This document shows positions 52,011 to 63,692 of a stretch of DNA of 64,000 bases, piece after piece (within the stretch, counting starts at the first letter, position 1; each line of letters opens with the position of its first letter). This DNA comes from Poecilobothrus nobilitatus. Taxonomy: Eukaryota > Arthropoda > Insecta > Diptera > Dolichopodidae. The position numbers and the translations under genes were made by a program. The DNA is taken from assembly GCA_947095535.1 (NCBI GenBank), contig OX352773.1, forward strand, positions 212,680,093-212,744,092. Direction: 5' to 3'. The notes beneath the pieces were generated by a model. That model was not told the DNA's origin, searched no databases, and saw nothing but the letters and a program-made list of their open reading frames with translations.

Positions 52011-52856
52011 GACTGTGTCAACTTTAGGATATCTGAATGAACAAAATGTATCATTATGCTAGGTGATAATTTTAATGAACTTTTATAAAATTTCAGAAAT
52101 ACAACTTAATTAATTACCACGAGACATAATTATATAAATTTCGGAATAATAGGACACCCACTCGGGCACATTACAGAAAACCAAAAAAATTTTATTGAAG
52201 TGATTACCTTGATCATCTTTTACAAAATTTCAGATGTCCAGTTTTTAAATACATTCTAAAACTTTAGCATATAAATTTCACAGAAATTCTAACTTCTTTT
52301 GTTAGACTACACAAATTTTGCAGAAGCTGTTGGAATAAAACTTAACTTTGCTTGACAAAATGTTAAATATCCATCTTATATAAACACTGAGTTGTGCTTA
52401 TATAAAAAAAATTAAGTTGTATGATAATTACCCGAATTTGTTGCATTATTGCATTATACACTACCCAAATTTTGAAAAAAGCCATTTATATAAAACTTAA
52501 CTTATTTTGACAAAGTCTGATATCTAATTTAATTAGAGTTTTTCTCATAAAAAAAAGAATGATATAGCTTCTTGAAGTCATCGGTCGAACTACATATAAA
52601 AAAAACTGTCATTTATATAAATATACAAAATGATAAAAATTAAAGAATCCTAACTCCACAATTTTTTGAGTTATCTTACAGAAAGAAAAACACAAAAAGT
52701 AAAATTTTGATTTCGATTTCGATTTAATCCTGAACAAGCATATATTATACTTTTCCATATCTATATCTTGTTTTCTTTCCTCCCTTGTGTCACAAACGTA
52801 ATAGCAACTTGATTATACTATTAGAATTATATTCGTACGGAATATGGATATAAAAC
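52011..52856. mobile_element. Dispersed element with internal tandem units, copy 2
   Basis: It shares with the 8.9-kb copy the start GACTGTGTCAACT.TAGGATA, GAATGAACA, repeated AAATTTCAGAT.TCCA/CCTA and AACACTGAGTT.TGCTTATATAAA units, and the end TGTGTCACAAACGTAATAGCAACTTGATTATAC followed by GGATATAAAA. It is longer and more diverged. It lies in the large intron in the same orientation as the gene. Confidence 0.55.
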
Positions 52857-54944
52857 CTTTTAAAACTGTACTTCTCTTATAATATGTAAAGAGTGATTTT
52901 TCTAAATCATTTAATTTAATAGCAAAATAGACACTTAGTTTAATTTATATTTATAAAAATATACACACACGCATCTATACAAATTTGCATACTTTTTGTT
53001 TGCTGGGCACAGTTTTTTTTTATAATGAATTTTACATAAAAAACATTTTAATTTAACTAAAAGGCTATTCGTATTGTTTTCATACAGCACTTTCACTAAA
53101 TTCAATTATGTTTAAATAACGGTTTGTTGTTCACTGTATGAAAAGTTCATATGTAGATTTTTAACTGTGATTGATATAGTGGTTATGATAAAATGATAAC
53201 CAGTTAATCTAAAAAGTACTTTATTCTAATACAATTTGGTCTAAAACTTCTTATATTACCCTACGGAGTTTAAATTAAAAAGAATTTTGAAAAATATTAT
53301 TTTGTATTATATATAATTTATTATACACATTAGTAAATAGAGAGAATGTACAAACTGGAAGGACTTGAAAAAACAGTAGATTTCCTCATGGTTAAGTGTT
53401 CAAAAAGATACCATGTAACCGCTAGCTTTTTGTAAGAACTAATAATAACAGAGCAGTCAAAAAATAAAAATTAAGAAAAAAGTTCAAACAAAATCCACTT
53501 AAGACTATTCGAGTAAAAAAAATCTAATTCTCAATTAGAGTGTCTGTCATCATATCTTTGAAACTACCTAGAAACAATGTACAACTTATTTTAATGGTGA
53601 ATGTATCTTGTAAATCAAAAAGTCTGAAAAAAAACTCGGTTTTAAAAATTTACCAGCCTTTATTTCATGTAATAGTCAAAATAAAGTTAATTAAATAGTT
53701 AAACGTTGTAAAGTAACTTTTTTTGGTCATATAATATGGAACCTAAAGTACGACAATGTGCTACAATTAATAATAAAATGTGCTACAATTAATAATAAGA
53801 TCGAAGGAAGACTGGTTTTAGTTAATTGTTAGGTGAAGAAACATAAAGAACTGAACCGATCTATTTTACAAAATCAAAAACAACAAAGCCTATACATATC
53901 CTAAAAAACACAAAAACTAAAATTAAACAAACACACCAGTGCAGTGCTGCGTTTTCCTGGTGCAGTTACTCTACATGCAGTCATTAAATGATGCAACATT
54001 TGGCATATTATATATATACTATACACTTATGAGAAAATGTGACCTCTCATTTATGTTAATTTGTAAGAAAATAAAAAAGTAAATTTTCCATTCAAAGTTT
54101 TAAGCAACAGGATTTTTGGGACAAAATTTAACTATAAAATAACGTGATTTAGAGTTAGACCATTGTATTTTAGATCAAAGTTTAATTTACTAAATATGAG
54201 GCCTCTTGTTAAATAAATTCCAGTGCGATGAAAATACATAAATTTTTTTTTCATTTTTTTTAAGCTTTATTTTATTTAAAATAAAATTTTACCTTTTTTT
54301 TACCTTTAATTTTTTTTTCATTTAAAAAAGAAAAGTTTATTTAACAGGATGACCTATTATAAAACTGTATATACATATTTATATATATATTTATACTATA
54401 TATTGATATAAATGTTTATTCATAGAATTTATTTGTGCCTAGTAAATACGAAAGGATATTTACATGGAATCTTTACAAATATAGTCAGTTTTTTTCATAC
54501 ATATTTAATTTTCATCCTTTTTTATTGTCATTAAGTATTTATAGATATATGTATAATACGTATATATATGATGAAAGTTTCTGATAAATAAACTGCTTTT
54601 GAAAGGACAATAAAAAAGTAGTCGTAATTAAAAAAAAAAATAAAGATTTTAAAAATTACTCAATATAAAACAAATTATTGAAAGAGCTGGCACAACTTTT
54701 GAATGGTGATCTGATAAAATTACCAAATTTATTTGAAATTACTATTGGATTATTAACACCTTTCCAATATTTTTTATTTCTTTATTTCTTTACCATAAGA
54801 ACAACGTTTCCTGTCAAATATAAAACTGGCTTTTATTATCTGTTTAGAAAAATGTGTTGGATACGAAATTCCAAAAAAAAAACCAAACAAAAAATTGTCT
54901 TAAAAAATATTCCAAAATCGAGTATTTAATGTTAAGCACTTTCA

Positions 54945-55100
54945 ATTGTGGAAGTTGTCATCCCAACTATAAAATCCATTTTAATTTAGAATCTCACATA
55001 TACATATACACAAATATTTTATAAAAAGCGTGTAATAAAATTTAACTATAAAATTCCTCCTATATACACATGTACAAAAATATTCTGCAATAGGGAACAT
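54945..55100 (+). repeat. Minisatellite-like array, third locus
   Basis: CCCAACTATAAAATCC, TAGAATCTCACATATACATATA and AAAAAGCGTGTAATA, then AACTATAAAATTCCTCCTAT and AAAAATATTCTGCAATAG, repeat the block order of the 5.0-kb array with one and a half units. Confidence 0.6.
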
Positions 55101-55279
55101 CCTGAATGCCCTTCTTTTGATTTATTTTGATTTATGCCACCATCTTTAAAAAATTTAAGATAATGAAACAGAGGCTTAGTTTCTTTGGATTCTCTTAAGA
55201 TTCTAAGAGATTCTTATTAGATTAACTCGCAGTGTTATATCAGGTTATTATAAAATTGCTTATACTTATGTTTTCAAGC

Positions 55280-55500
55280 AGCAGAACTTGAGATATACAC
55301 ATTTAAATAGATGGGGATATAGATATACACAGAACTTGAAATATACACATTTTATTTAGATGGGGCTACATAAAAAAGTTGTTCTAAACATTAATTTTTT
55401 ATGAGACTTACCCATGATTAAAATATCATTGCTCTATCTTTAATGGTGTAGAAGTAATGGTTCGAAAGAAGGTAATGGTTAATCACTTTTATGGAAATGT
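55280..55500 (+). repeat. Degenerate dispersed repeat (CATAATGGGT family)
   Basis: It has GATATACACATTT, GATGGGGCTACATAAAAAAGTTGTT, TTACCCATGATTAAAATATCATTGCTC and GTGTAGAAGTAATGGTT in family order. A ~50-bp internal segment (AGAACTTGAGATATACACATTT) is duplicated in tandem at its left end. Confidence 0.4.
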
Positions 55501-56044
55501 GCTAAAAACTTTTGTAGTTTTTTAAAGCAGAGTGTTTTATTTAATATCTTTTTCTTAACTTACTATGGTCAATTGAATGCTGAATCTAGAAAAGTATTTT
55601 AAATATACACTTTTCATAAAGACTTGAATTTTGAGCTATAACTTTAATATTACCAGTACGATTACTAATAAAATTAGGGTATACTTTAGATACTTATACT
55701 TACGTTTTCAATAACAAGTGAACAAAAATATCGAAAATTTAGTTTTTCTAAAAGTTTTAGAAAATTGTGGTTCTATTTTATATGGCGTTAACAGTTTTTA
55801 AAACTGAAGTTGTAGTACCGCAGATACTTATGACCGAAGAATTTTTGTGTTTCATAATCTTGTACAATATGTACACAGGCGGAAAATGAATGCCTTAGCA
55901 AAAATAATAATTTGACCAACTAAAGTTTAGTGTAATATAAATAATATCTAGTAGATGCCTTAAACTACTTATTAGAGTGGAAGGAAAAAAATATTTACAA
56001 CGTAATAACATCACTGTACTGGCGAATGATAAGCGGGCCTTACT

Positions 56045-56088
56045 TCCCTATCACATTGTATGTACCAATATACCAAAGTGATAGGGGA
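56045..56088. repeat. Short inverted repeat (CCCTATCAC / GTGATAGGG)
   Basis: Arms of 10 bp (TCCCTATCAC at 56045-56054 and its reverse complement at 56078-56087) enclose a 23-nt A/T-rich loop, 32 bp before the TTAA-flanked MITE. Confidence 0.65.
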
Positions 56089-56123
56089 CGCACTTAAAAT
56101 AAAATAAAACGTAATAACATTAA

Positions 56124-56509
56124 TGTGTCTATTACAGGTGTCACTCGGTTTTTTCAGTCACTTCTAGTCACTCGGACGAAATTTATTTTAGTATTAAAAC
56201 TGTCATCTGGCAACCATCCGGCTCCAAATAATTTCTGGAAGCATTTTTAATGTACATTGACAGGAAAACTCGCTTGAAGTTACATTTGACGTTTTTTTCT
56301 TTTCAGAAGTCATAATAAATATTTAAATTTCAAAATTTTTTTCAAAACAAACTGAGACGACAAACAAAAAACTATCCAATCACATACAATTTATAGGTGA
56401 CAGCTGAGTCACATTTTGCAGTCGGATTGTGACAGTTGTAATAGCAATTAGTGTTGTCACCTCAAATTACTCGGATTCGACAGAAAAAGTAGCACCTGTA
56501 ATAGGCACA
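56124..56509. mobile_element. TTAA-flanked MITE-like element (386 bp)
   Basis: TTAA occurs directly outside both ends (56120-56123 and 56510-56513). The left end TGTGTCTATTACAGGTG and the reversed right end TGTGCCTATTACAGGTG match with one difference, then drift (ACTCGG blocks near both ends). There is no coding capacity. TTAA targets are used by piggyBac and Kolobok elements, but these termini do not clearly match either from memory. Confidence 0.7.
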
Positions 56510-57421
56510 TTAAATTGTTTAATTGCTCCCCACTAATGTTTAAAATGCATATTACCATATTGTATCATTCCAAGTTGGTGGGTAGGAAATTTATTATTTC
56601 CTATAATATTTAAATTATTTTTATGATAAGACTTTGATTCCTTCTTTAATATTTCCGGTTTTTATTAATAAACTTTCCATAAATCAGAAAAGTAAATATC
56701 AAAAGGAAAATTTTAGTTATCTTATAATTCAAATATAACAATATACTCAATAAATTTTAACTATTATTAAACTAAATCAATAATTTGCATAATTTTGCAT
56801 TATACATTTATTGTATCGTATGTGAGTGCACAGGATATTTTATAAATATATATACATACTATAGAGGATTTATTTATTTTTTAGTAATTTAAAATTTTAT
56901 TGATTTTTTATCAATTTACCTTTTTGGTAATTATGTAGAGGGGTGTTTATCTTGTTTAGTCTTAATATGGTTCTCTTATATCAATATAATTTATTAATAA
57001 AATAACACATTCTAACAATATTTTATAACTTTATTTGATTATATATTATTTAATTAGAAGTTCTTTTCTGCTTAATTAGAATTATTTTCATTTTTTTAAT
57101 GAAAATAAGATTAAATTTTTATTAGTTTATGATAAAATAAAAATATTTTCAACTTTTTTTTAAAGCAGAGTAAATTTTTATTTTAATAACTTTTCCTTAA
57201 CTTACGATGTTGGATTCGATATGTTGAATCTAGAAAAGCATTTTAAGTACACTTTTTTTCCGTAGAGACTTAAAATTTTGGATACAGTTTACTTCTGGGT
57301 GACAATACATGATTTTGAATGATTTTTAAAATCGTTAAAAACTAATAAAATTGGACTTATACTTTAATTTATAGGGGTTCCCGATTCTTTTAAAATTTTG
57401 CTGAAATGAAATACAATTAAA

Positions 57422-57496
57422 CTAATAAGCTCCTATGATTGGGGTCCTATTAAGGGGTTAATAAGCTCCTAACAAGCTCCTATTAAGGGGTTAATA
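57422..57496. repeat. Short direct-repeat cluster (AAGCTCCTA / CCTATTAAGGGGTTAATA)
   Basis: TAATAAGCTCCTA and TCCTATTAAGGGGTTAATA each occur twice with a shorter AACAAGCTCCTATTAAGGGG join, giving an overlapping tandem of ~22-45-bp units in the large intron. Confidence 0.75.
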
Positions 57497-58468
57497 TCGA
57501 ATTCGGAAAATATTGATAACAAATTCATATTACTGTAAATATATTTTGAACTGATAAAGAAGCCATAATACTGATTGGTACGTTAAAAAAAAAAATAATA
57601 TTTTTAAGATTTTGCTTCCTTCATAATTCCGAAACGTTTTTGTTAGAACCTTGAAATTTTAAAAAAAGAAAGATCTTTTAAAATAAGCACAAATTACATT
57701 AGACTATTTTTATACGTCCCTCTGTTTAAGAGGTAAAAAATTGGAAATTTTCTATTGTTGGCCACCCATAACTGAGTCATCTGCCAAAAATGAAACTGAG
57801 TCATATTTTTCAAAATGAAACGTAAAAATTAAAACTTTAAGATTATGCTTTTAAATGTGCTAGCACCTTTGCTTAATTATATATATATATATATAATCGT
57901 TAAGATTGAAGAGAGTGTCTCTTAATTTTTCACATTTTTTTTTTTTGCATATAAAATTCTAAGAAAATTTAAAATAGAATTTAGCCTTCTAATTAGAGTA
58001 GTGTATAATATCTAAATTTTACATATCTTTTCCAAAAGGATTATGTTCAAGAGAAGTGGATTCGAGTTTTTCATACATCTTTGTTCTTAACATTATATTA
58101 AGATCTCAACTATATTTTGATTTTAATATCAGTGTAACTTATTTTTCTTTTATAAGTAAAGTGCTATAATACGAGTATAAGTCAATTTTTAAGTATTTCC
58201 AAAATAAGGTTCGTCGTTTTAATATTTTATTAATTTCAAATGTTTAGGTTTAACAAATGTTTACTTATTACTGACATTCAGATTCTTGAATTTTATATAA
58301 CAGTTGGTGTATTACCATGTTAAAATAAGTTCCAAGTCTGAATATGTTTTATCCTACCTAAACAGAGAATAATTTACAAAAATTTTTGAAATGGAATATT
58401 TTCTTTTTAATTGACTTTTGATAAATAATAATAAAATAACTATGATAAAAATTTTTTTTTATTTTCAG

Positions 58469-58667
58469 CTAAACGACCACCAGTTGAGGAAACAGCATCA
58501 TTTCTACAAAGTTTAATTGCATCACATGGACCTAATTATTTGGAAAAGTTATTTGGTGCAAAAGCCCGTGATGCTTTAGCACCATTAGGTGGTGTTGAAA
58601 AAGTTGCTATTGCCTTAAGCGAATCACAAACAATTGAAGATTTTGGTGCTGCTTTACATCTTATGAG
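58469..58667 (+). CDS. Internal exon of IDLSRF-like peptide precursor (prohormone-4): dibasic site and conserved C-terminal region
   Basis: This 199-nt exon follows the acceptor TTTTATTTTCAG and ends at ATGAG before a GTAATA donor. Joining the last base of the LDLa exon with CT restores an Ala codon and keeps the frame, giving CTAAKRPPVEETASFLQSL and onward. The exon ends in phase 2 inside an Arg codon. KR just after the LDLa module is a potential prohormone-convertase site and would release the C-terminal part from the LDLa domain. The helix-prone stretch (LIASHGPNYLEKLFGAKARD, then ALAPLGGVEKVAIALSESQ) is very strongly conserved in insect prohormone-4/IDLSRF-like proteins as I remember them. 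It is uninterrupted and has a coding-like base composition in a very A/T-rich setting. The biochemical role of this region is unknown to me. Confidence 0.93.
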
Positions 58668-59885
58668 GTAATAAAAAATTTTGATTTTTTTGGAAAAATT
58701 AAACAATTCTCCAAAGCCGAAATTTAATCATTTAGGTATTCATGGTTCTAAATGTTAGTATTCTTTTATGTTTATATTTTTTGTGTATTCCTTCTCAATT
58801 AAATTGAAATTTTGAACAAAACAAAATCTATAAAATATTAAAGACTATAGATATGAAAACTTTAAAAAGATTGAATAGGAAATAATTTTATTGTTCTTCC
58901 TATATTTAACCAACCTATTCAATAGATATCTTTTCGTTGGATTCTAATAGAAAATTTCCGATGGTTTTTTTTTTAACCTAATTTTCTGAACCTGTTCGTT
59001 TAATATTTAAGAAGTGAAAAAAAGAAGGAACATTTACTAAGATTTCCCTTTAGAAATAAAAAATAAAAGAAAAGCATACGTGGGTTCAATACGATATAGG
59101 AGAAAAAAATTACCATTTTCTCCTTTTTTTTTTTATTTTTTGCTTAGGGTCATCATTAGTACATAGTGTTTATATGATACTTATAATGATATATGTAGTT
59201 AGGTACATATATATTGATATATATAAACCAATATAAATAAGTAATATGTTAAAGATATGAAAAATGAAACCATTTGTTCATATTCAGGATTTGAATTAAA
59301 GATGAATATTTTGTATACTTTGGTTTTTTTTTTTTTTTTTTGTTTTCATAAAACTAAAACAAAACGTGCTGGTTGAATTTTAACCCACTTGAAAATAGAT
59401 TTTCTAAGAACTTTAAATATTTTATATATTATTTTGAAAATTTAACTATAACGTCATCATTTTAATGTCAATCCATAATTTTATCTGTGAAACAAAAATG
59501 TTTTTAATATTTAAACTAGATTTTATACAGTTAAAATAACACAAAAAATAAAATTTATAAAAATTATTAATTTCTTCTGTAACACCCTGTAGAATCAAAC
59601 ATCATATTATTATTATAATACCTATACTCTATATTATATATGCATAGAAAGTAAATCAAATTGACATTCACGTATCAATACCTTCTCTTCTGCATCAATT
59701 CATTAGTTTTTTTTTTTACGGATCGTTAGACAAAATTCCTCAATTTAGTCATCATATTAAGTTTATTTTTAATTTTTTGCCCTAAAACCGGATATTTTAA
59801 TAATACATTTGGAATGATTTAATTTTATCACTATATATTTACTTTAATGAATTTTTTATTTTTTTTTTTGTTTTTGTTCTTACAG
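58668..59885 (+). other. Intron (1.2 kb) before terminal exon
   Basis: A GTAATA donor and TTCTTACAG acceptor bound it, and it interrupts an Arg codon (phase 2). The content is A/T-rich with long T tracts (for example around 59324-59341). No repeat or exon was recognised inside. Confidence 0.85.
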
Positions 59886-60033
59886 ATCTGATTTGGAACA
59901 TTTACGATCTGTATTTATGGCAGTTGAAAATGGTGATTTAGGAATGTTAAAATCACTTGGTATTAAAGATTCTGAATTGGGTGATGTTAAATTCTTTTTG
60001 GAAAAATTAGTTAATACTGGTTTCTTAGACTGA
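59886..60033 (+). CDS. Terminal coding exon of IDLSRF-like peptide precursor (prohormone-4)
   Basis: The exon follows the acceptor GTTCTTACAG. Its first base completes the Arg codon split by the previous intron (AG|A). There are then 48 codons, beginning SDLEHLRSVFMAVENGDLGM and ending with FFLEKLVNTGFLD, followed by TGA at 60031-60033. The three exons together encode about 158 residues with consistent phases. The precursor ends in an acidic/hydrophobic tail with no amidation signal (no GKR) at the C-terminus, so an amidated C-terminal peptide is not predicted. The family's conserved C-terminal region ends at this point, so the stop looks authentic rather than premature. Confidence 0.93.
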
Positions 60034-60202
60034 GTAGCGCCAGATCCAGCTTCCAATTTTTATTATTCCGTTGTACCAATTAATCCAAGTTTTTATTCAT
60101 ATTTTAGTTCTTCAGATTCAGGTTATTTTTAAATTTTATTTTATTTTTGAAAAAAAAAAAACAAAAATGTTTTTTTTTCTAAAAAATAAGTACATATTAA
60201 AT

Positions 60203-60230
60203 TTTTATTTATTTATTTATTTATTTATTA
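60203..60230 (+). promoter_or_regulatory. AU-rich element: overlapping ATTTA repeats in the 3' UTR
   Basis: About 170 nt after the stop lies an uninterrupted (TTTA)n run with several overlapping ATTTA pentamers and TTATTTATT nonamers. Such clusters bind TIS11/tristetraprolin-type proteins and promote mRNA decay. Here the host sequence is so A/T-rich that a simple microsatellite is an equally good reading. Confidence 0.4.
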
Positions 60231-60384
60231 ATCTTTTTTTTTTTAATTAAATACTTATTATAATGCACTTTACAATTATATCAGTCTAAAAAAAAAAAAA
60301 AAAAACTTTAAATATTTCATTTCTTTATTTTTCATCACTTTTCAATCTTTTTCAATTTTCAAGGTTTCAAAAATTTCTGTCTTA

Positions 60385-60390
60385 AATAAA
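60385..60390 (+). terminator. First candidate polyadenylation signal (AATAAA) after the stop
   Basis: This is the first canonical hexamer, 352 nt past the stop codon, followed within about 20-40 nt by A-rich sequence. Many later AATAAA hexamers exist, so its use is uncertain. Confidence 0.3.
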
Positions 60391-63300
60391 TACTTTAAAA
60401 ACAAAATAAAAAAAAAACAAAAAAAAAAAATAATAAAAAACGCAAATTAAAATTAATATTACATTTTAATATAAATAGATATTTAAATCCGGGATAAATT
60501 AAGAAAATAATACGCATCCATTCAATATATACCACAATTTTTAAAAATATTCACCACAATGTTAAGTTGAAATAATTTCAGTGCTGCCAACTGTTATGAC
60601 AGTAGTAAAGTTTTAATTCCAACCATATGAAACCCAATCAGGAGTCATAAAAATTAAATAAGGATCAAATTATATGGATTCAACTCTAAAATCCATTAAT
60701 TAACAATGCTTTAAATGGAAGACTTTTAAATAATTTACAGAATATTTATTCTTTTTATATAAAATTAAAGTTAGTTTTGAAGACTAAGTATTTAGTAGCG
60801 TTTCTACTTAGTAATCAGACTATTTATGAGAATAAAAATTCTAAAATGTAAAACAAAAAAAAAAAGTTTCTATTTTAACCATTGTTTCTTACTACATTTT
60901 ATATCTTTCTTTTATAATTCCAAAATTTTCTGAATATTAAGTATACATTTAGCGTTTCTACTTTTTAATCAGAAATGATGGTGTTTAAATTTATTTTATT
61001 TATCGAATTGTCACAATCCATACTTCTTATCTTATAGATTTTAAAAATTTTTAGTTTCAGTTTAAAATTTCTATTTCTAAATCTGAACAAATAGTGGTGT
61101 GCAACAAATTTTATACGGATTTTAAAACTAAATTCAATTTTTTTTCGATTTATTTATTATTCGTATTAAATTCCTTAAACAAAAAAATATATACTCATAT
61201 TTATTCTTTTTTTTTTGCAAATATAAAATAAAAAATAAAATTAAAATTAAATAAACAAACGTGCATAATTTATATAATATTATATATACAAATCCTTCCT
61301 AATATAACCATTATAATCCTTCCTAATATTTACTATATATATATATGTATATATTCCTAAAAAATATTTAAATTTAATTAATATATTTTTCAAAATTATT
61401 AATAAAAAAAATTTCTAATAGATTTTCCTCTCATTGAACTTGAAAAAAAAAATAAAAAAATTATGATAAAAGTATTTAAAAAAAATATTCGAGACATTAA
61501 AATAAAAAAAATTAATAGAAGTATTCATTATATTCAATATAATTAACCACAAAAATGACCCACACTAATTTAAAACATGAATACATTGCATTAATACATT
61601 ATCAAAAATAAAAAATTAATTAAAGTATAATTAACTGAAATGAATTAATAAAAATTTAAACTATAATTTGCAAAAAAAAAAAAAAAAAAAAAGTTTTGTT
61701 AAGTTGAACATAATTTTTGTACCGTGTGAATCCACCTTAATATATAATAGATGATATATTTTTAAAAGGACTTTCGACCTGTGTTTAAAGCATGTGGGTC
61801 GGCGCGAAATACAATTTAATAAAATAAATAATTGCTTTTAAATACATTCATAATTTCAGATATTTCTTTTTTTTATTTAAATTTAATTTTAATTTGCATA
61901 AAATACAAAAAAAATAAAAATATAAAAAAAACAAAAACAAAAAATAATTAACATTTAACAACAATTTCTTAACAAAAAAAAAAAAAAAAGAAAAAAACTA
62001 AATGTATGTTTATTTTTTTTTTTTTTTTTAATAAAAATGGCTGGAAAAAATATATTTTTTCGAATTTATTTAAAGATTGAAATTAAATTGAAAAAAAAAA
62101 AGATACAAATTCGAAAATCTGTATTTTTAAATGAAACATTGTTAAGGAATTGTTTATTTAAAAAAAAAAAATTCTTGCACCATAAATAGAATCCATTAAA
62201 AACATCATTAATTATAATATATAAAACATAAAAAAAAAAAAAAAAAACAACAAACAACACATTAATAAAATTAAATAAATTTAAAAAATAAAAATATATT
62301 TTAATTTAAAAATTAATTCAGAAAAAAAATAATAATTAAAAAAAAAAAAACAAAAAGAAAAACAAAACAAATGAAAACATAATATTATGTTCTTACAATT
62401 TTTCTCTCTTATAAACTTTCTGAATAACTATAAAACAGTAATGGTCTTCAGACTTTAAATTTTCATCCATCATACATTTTTCATTGAATCAAAAATATTT
62501 TTCAAAAATATTTATAAAATATTATAAAATTCGTTCATTCATTCAGTCTTAAAAAAGTTAATATATGTATATGTATATATATATATATAATTTCCATTTA
62601 ATAGTGTAAAACCTTCAAATGTTTTTCACCACTGAAATTTTTTTTTTTAAATTAACTACGGTTAAAATAATTTCATAAAAGATTTTCCAGCATGACTCAT
62701 TTTAATAATAAAGTAATTTCTTACTTAACACAAACCGAAAAAGTATATTTATATCCTTTTGTAATTCTAAAATTTTATGAATCTTAATAATATACGCGAG
62801 ATATTTATATATCAGATATAATCTGTTGCGGTTCAAATTTTAAGGATATTTATATGTCTACCGCCTAGAGTAAAAGTACTGTATCTAACATTTTTAAAAG
62901 ATGACTTTATGAATTTACCATGCGATGAACTAAACAAAAATTGCCAATTTTTTTCTTAAATTCTACTTTATAAAGTTTGAAGACCTCTGATCTATACAAC
63001 TAAAAAGCTATTATTCTCTTCCAACATTTTAATTTTAATAAATTTTTAACTTTTTTTAATGCTTGCAAATTTAATTTAATTTTTTTTTTTTTATGATTAT
63101 TTTTGTACTAAATTTCATTATTATTTATTATTTTTAAATATTTATTTTTTTATTATATTCATTTATTTTTTATCATATTTATTTAATAATTAATAATTTA
63201 ATAACTTCAAAAAAAAAAAAAAAAAAACAATCCCAAAAACCAAAATGGAAGCAGGATCGGCTTGAGCAATGAAAACACATATGAAAAAAAAAAATTCATT

Positions 63301-63667
63301 AAAACTGAACACAAAATTACATACGAAAAAAAAAAAAAAAAAACAAAACATAAATAAATTTAATTAAATAAAATTAAATTTAATATTATATATGTGTATA
63401 TTATAATTTATATTTTTAAATATATGTAATATTTTTTTATTTATTTTTTTTTTGTAATTTATTAAATGTTTTTTAAGTTTTCAGTATTAGCAAAAATACA
63501 AAATCAAAAAAAAAAAAAAGAAAAAATTGAAAGAATATTAATATTTTTTTAATAATATTTTTGTAGTGTTAAATTTTATTTGCAAATTATTATTAATATT
63601 TAAATAAATACTCACCTTTATGTAAATATATACACAATTAAATTAAAAATTATATAATATAGATATA

Positions 63668-63692
63668 ATAATATATATATATATATATATTA
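63668..63692. repeat. (TA)n microsatellite
   Basis: A run of alternating T and A lies in the downstream flank. Similar, shorter runs occur near 57876-57893 and 62570-62588. Confidence 0.8.

Larger units (their letters stand above)
46723..58468 (+). other. Intron (11.7 kb) between LDLa exon and KR exon
   Basis: It is bounded by GT (46723) and AG (58467-58468), and the flanking reading frame is continuous across it. It contains a 16-bp perfect inverted repeat, degenerate dispersed repeats near 47.4, 50.0 and 55.3 kb, the second copy of the tandem-containing element (52011-52856), a minisatellite segment (54945-55100), a TTAA-flanked MITE (56124-56509) and a short direct-repeat cluster (57422-57496). 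I saw no extra exon. The junction peptide CTA|AKRPP matches my memory of the family, so a missing coding exon is unlikely. Confidence 0.85.

Noticed and set aside
54678..54929. 83-codon ORF on the plus strand inside the large intron
   Set aside because: It ends in low-complexity lysine-rich sequence and abuts the minisatellite. It has no recognisable domain.
46723..58468. Extra coding exon between the LDLa and KR exons
   Set aside because: The phases already join and the junction peptide fits the family. No open, coding-like stretch with splice sites was seen.
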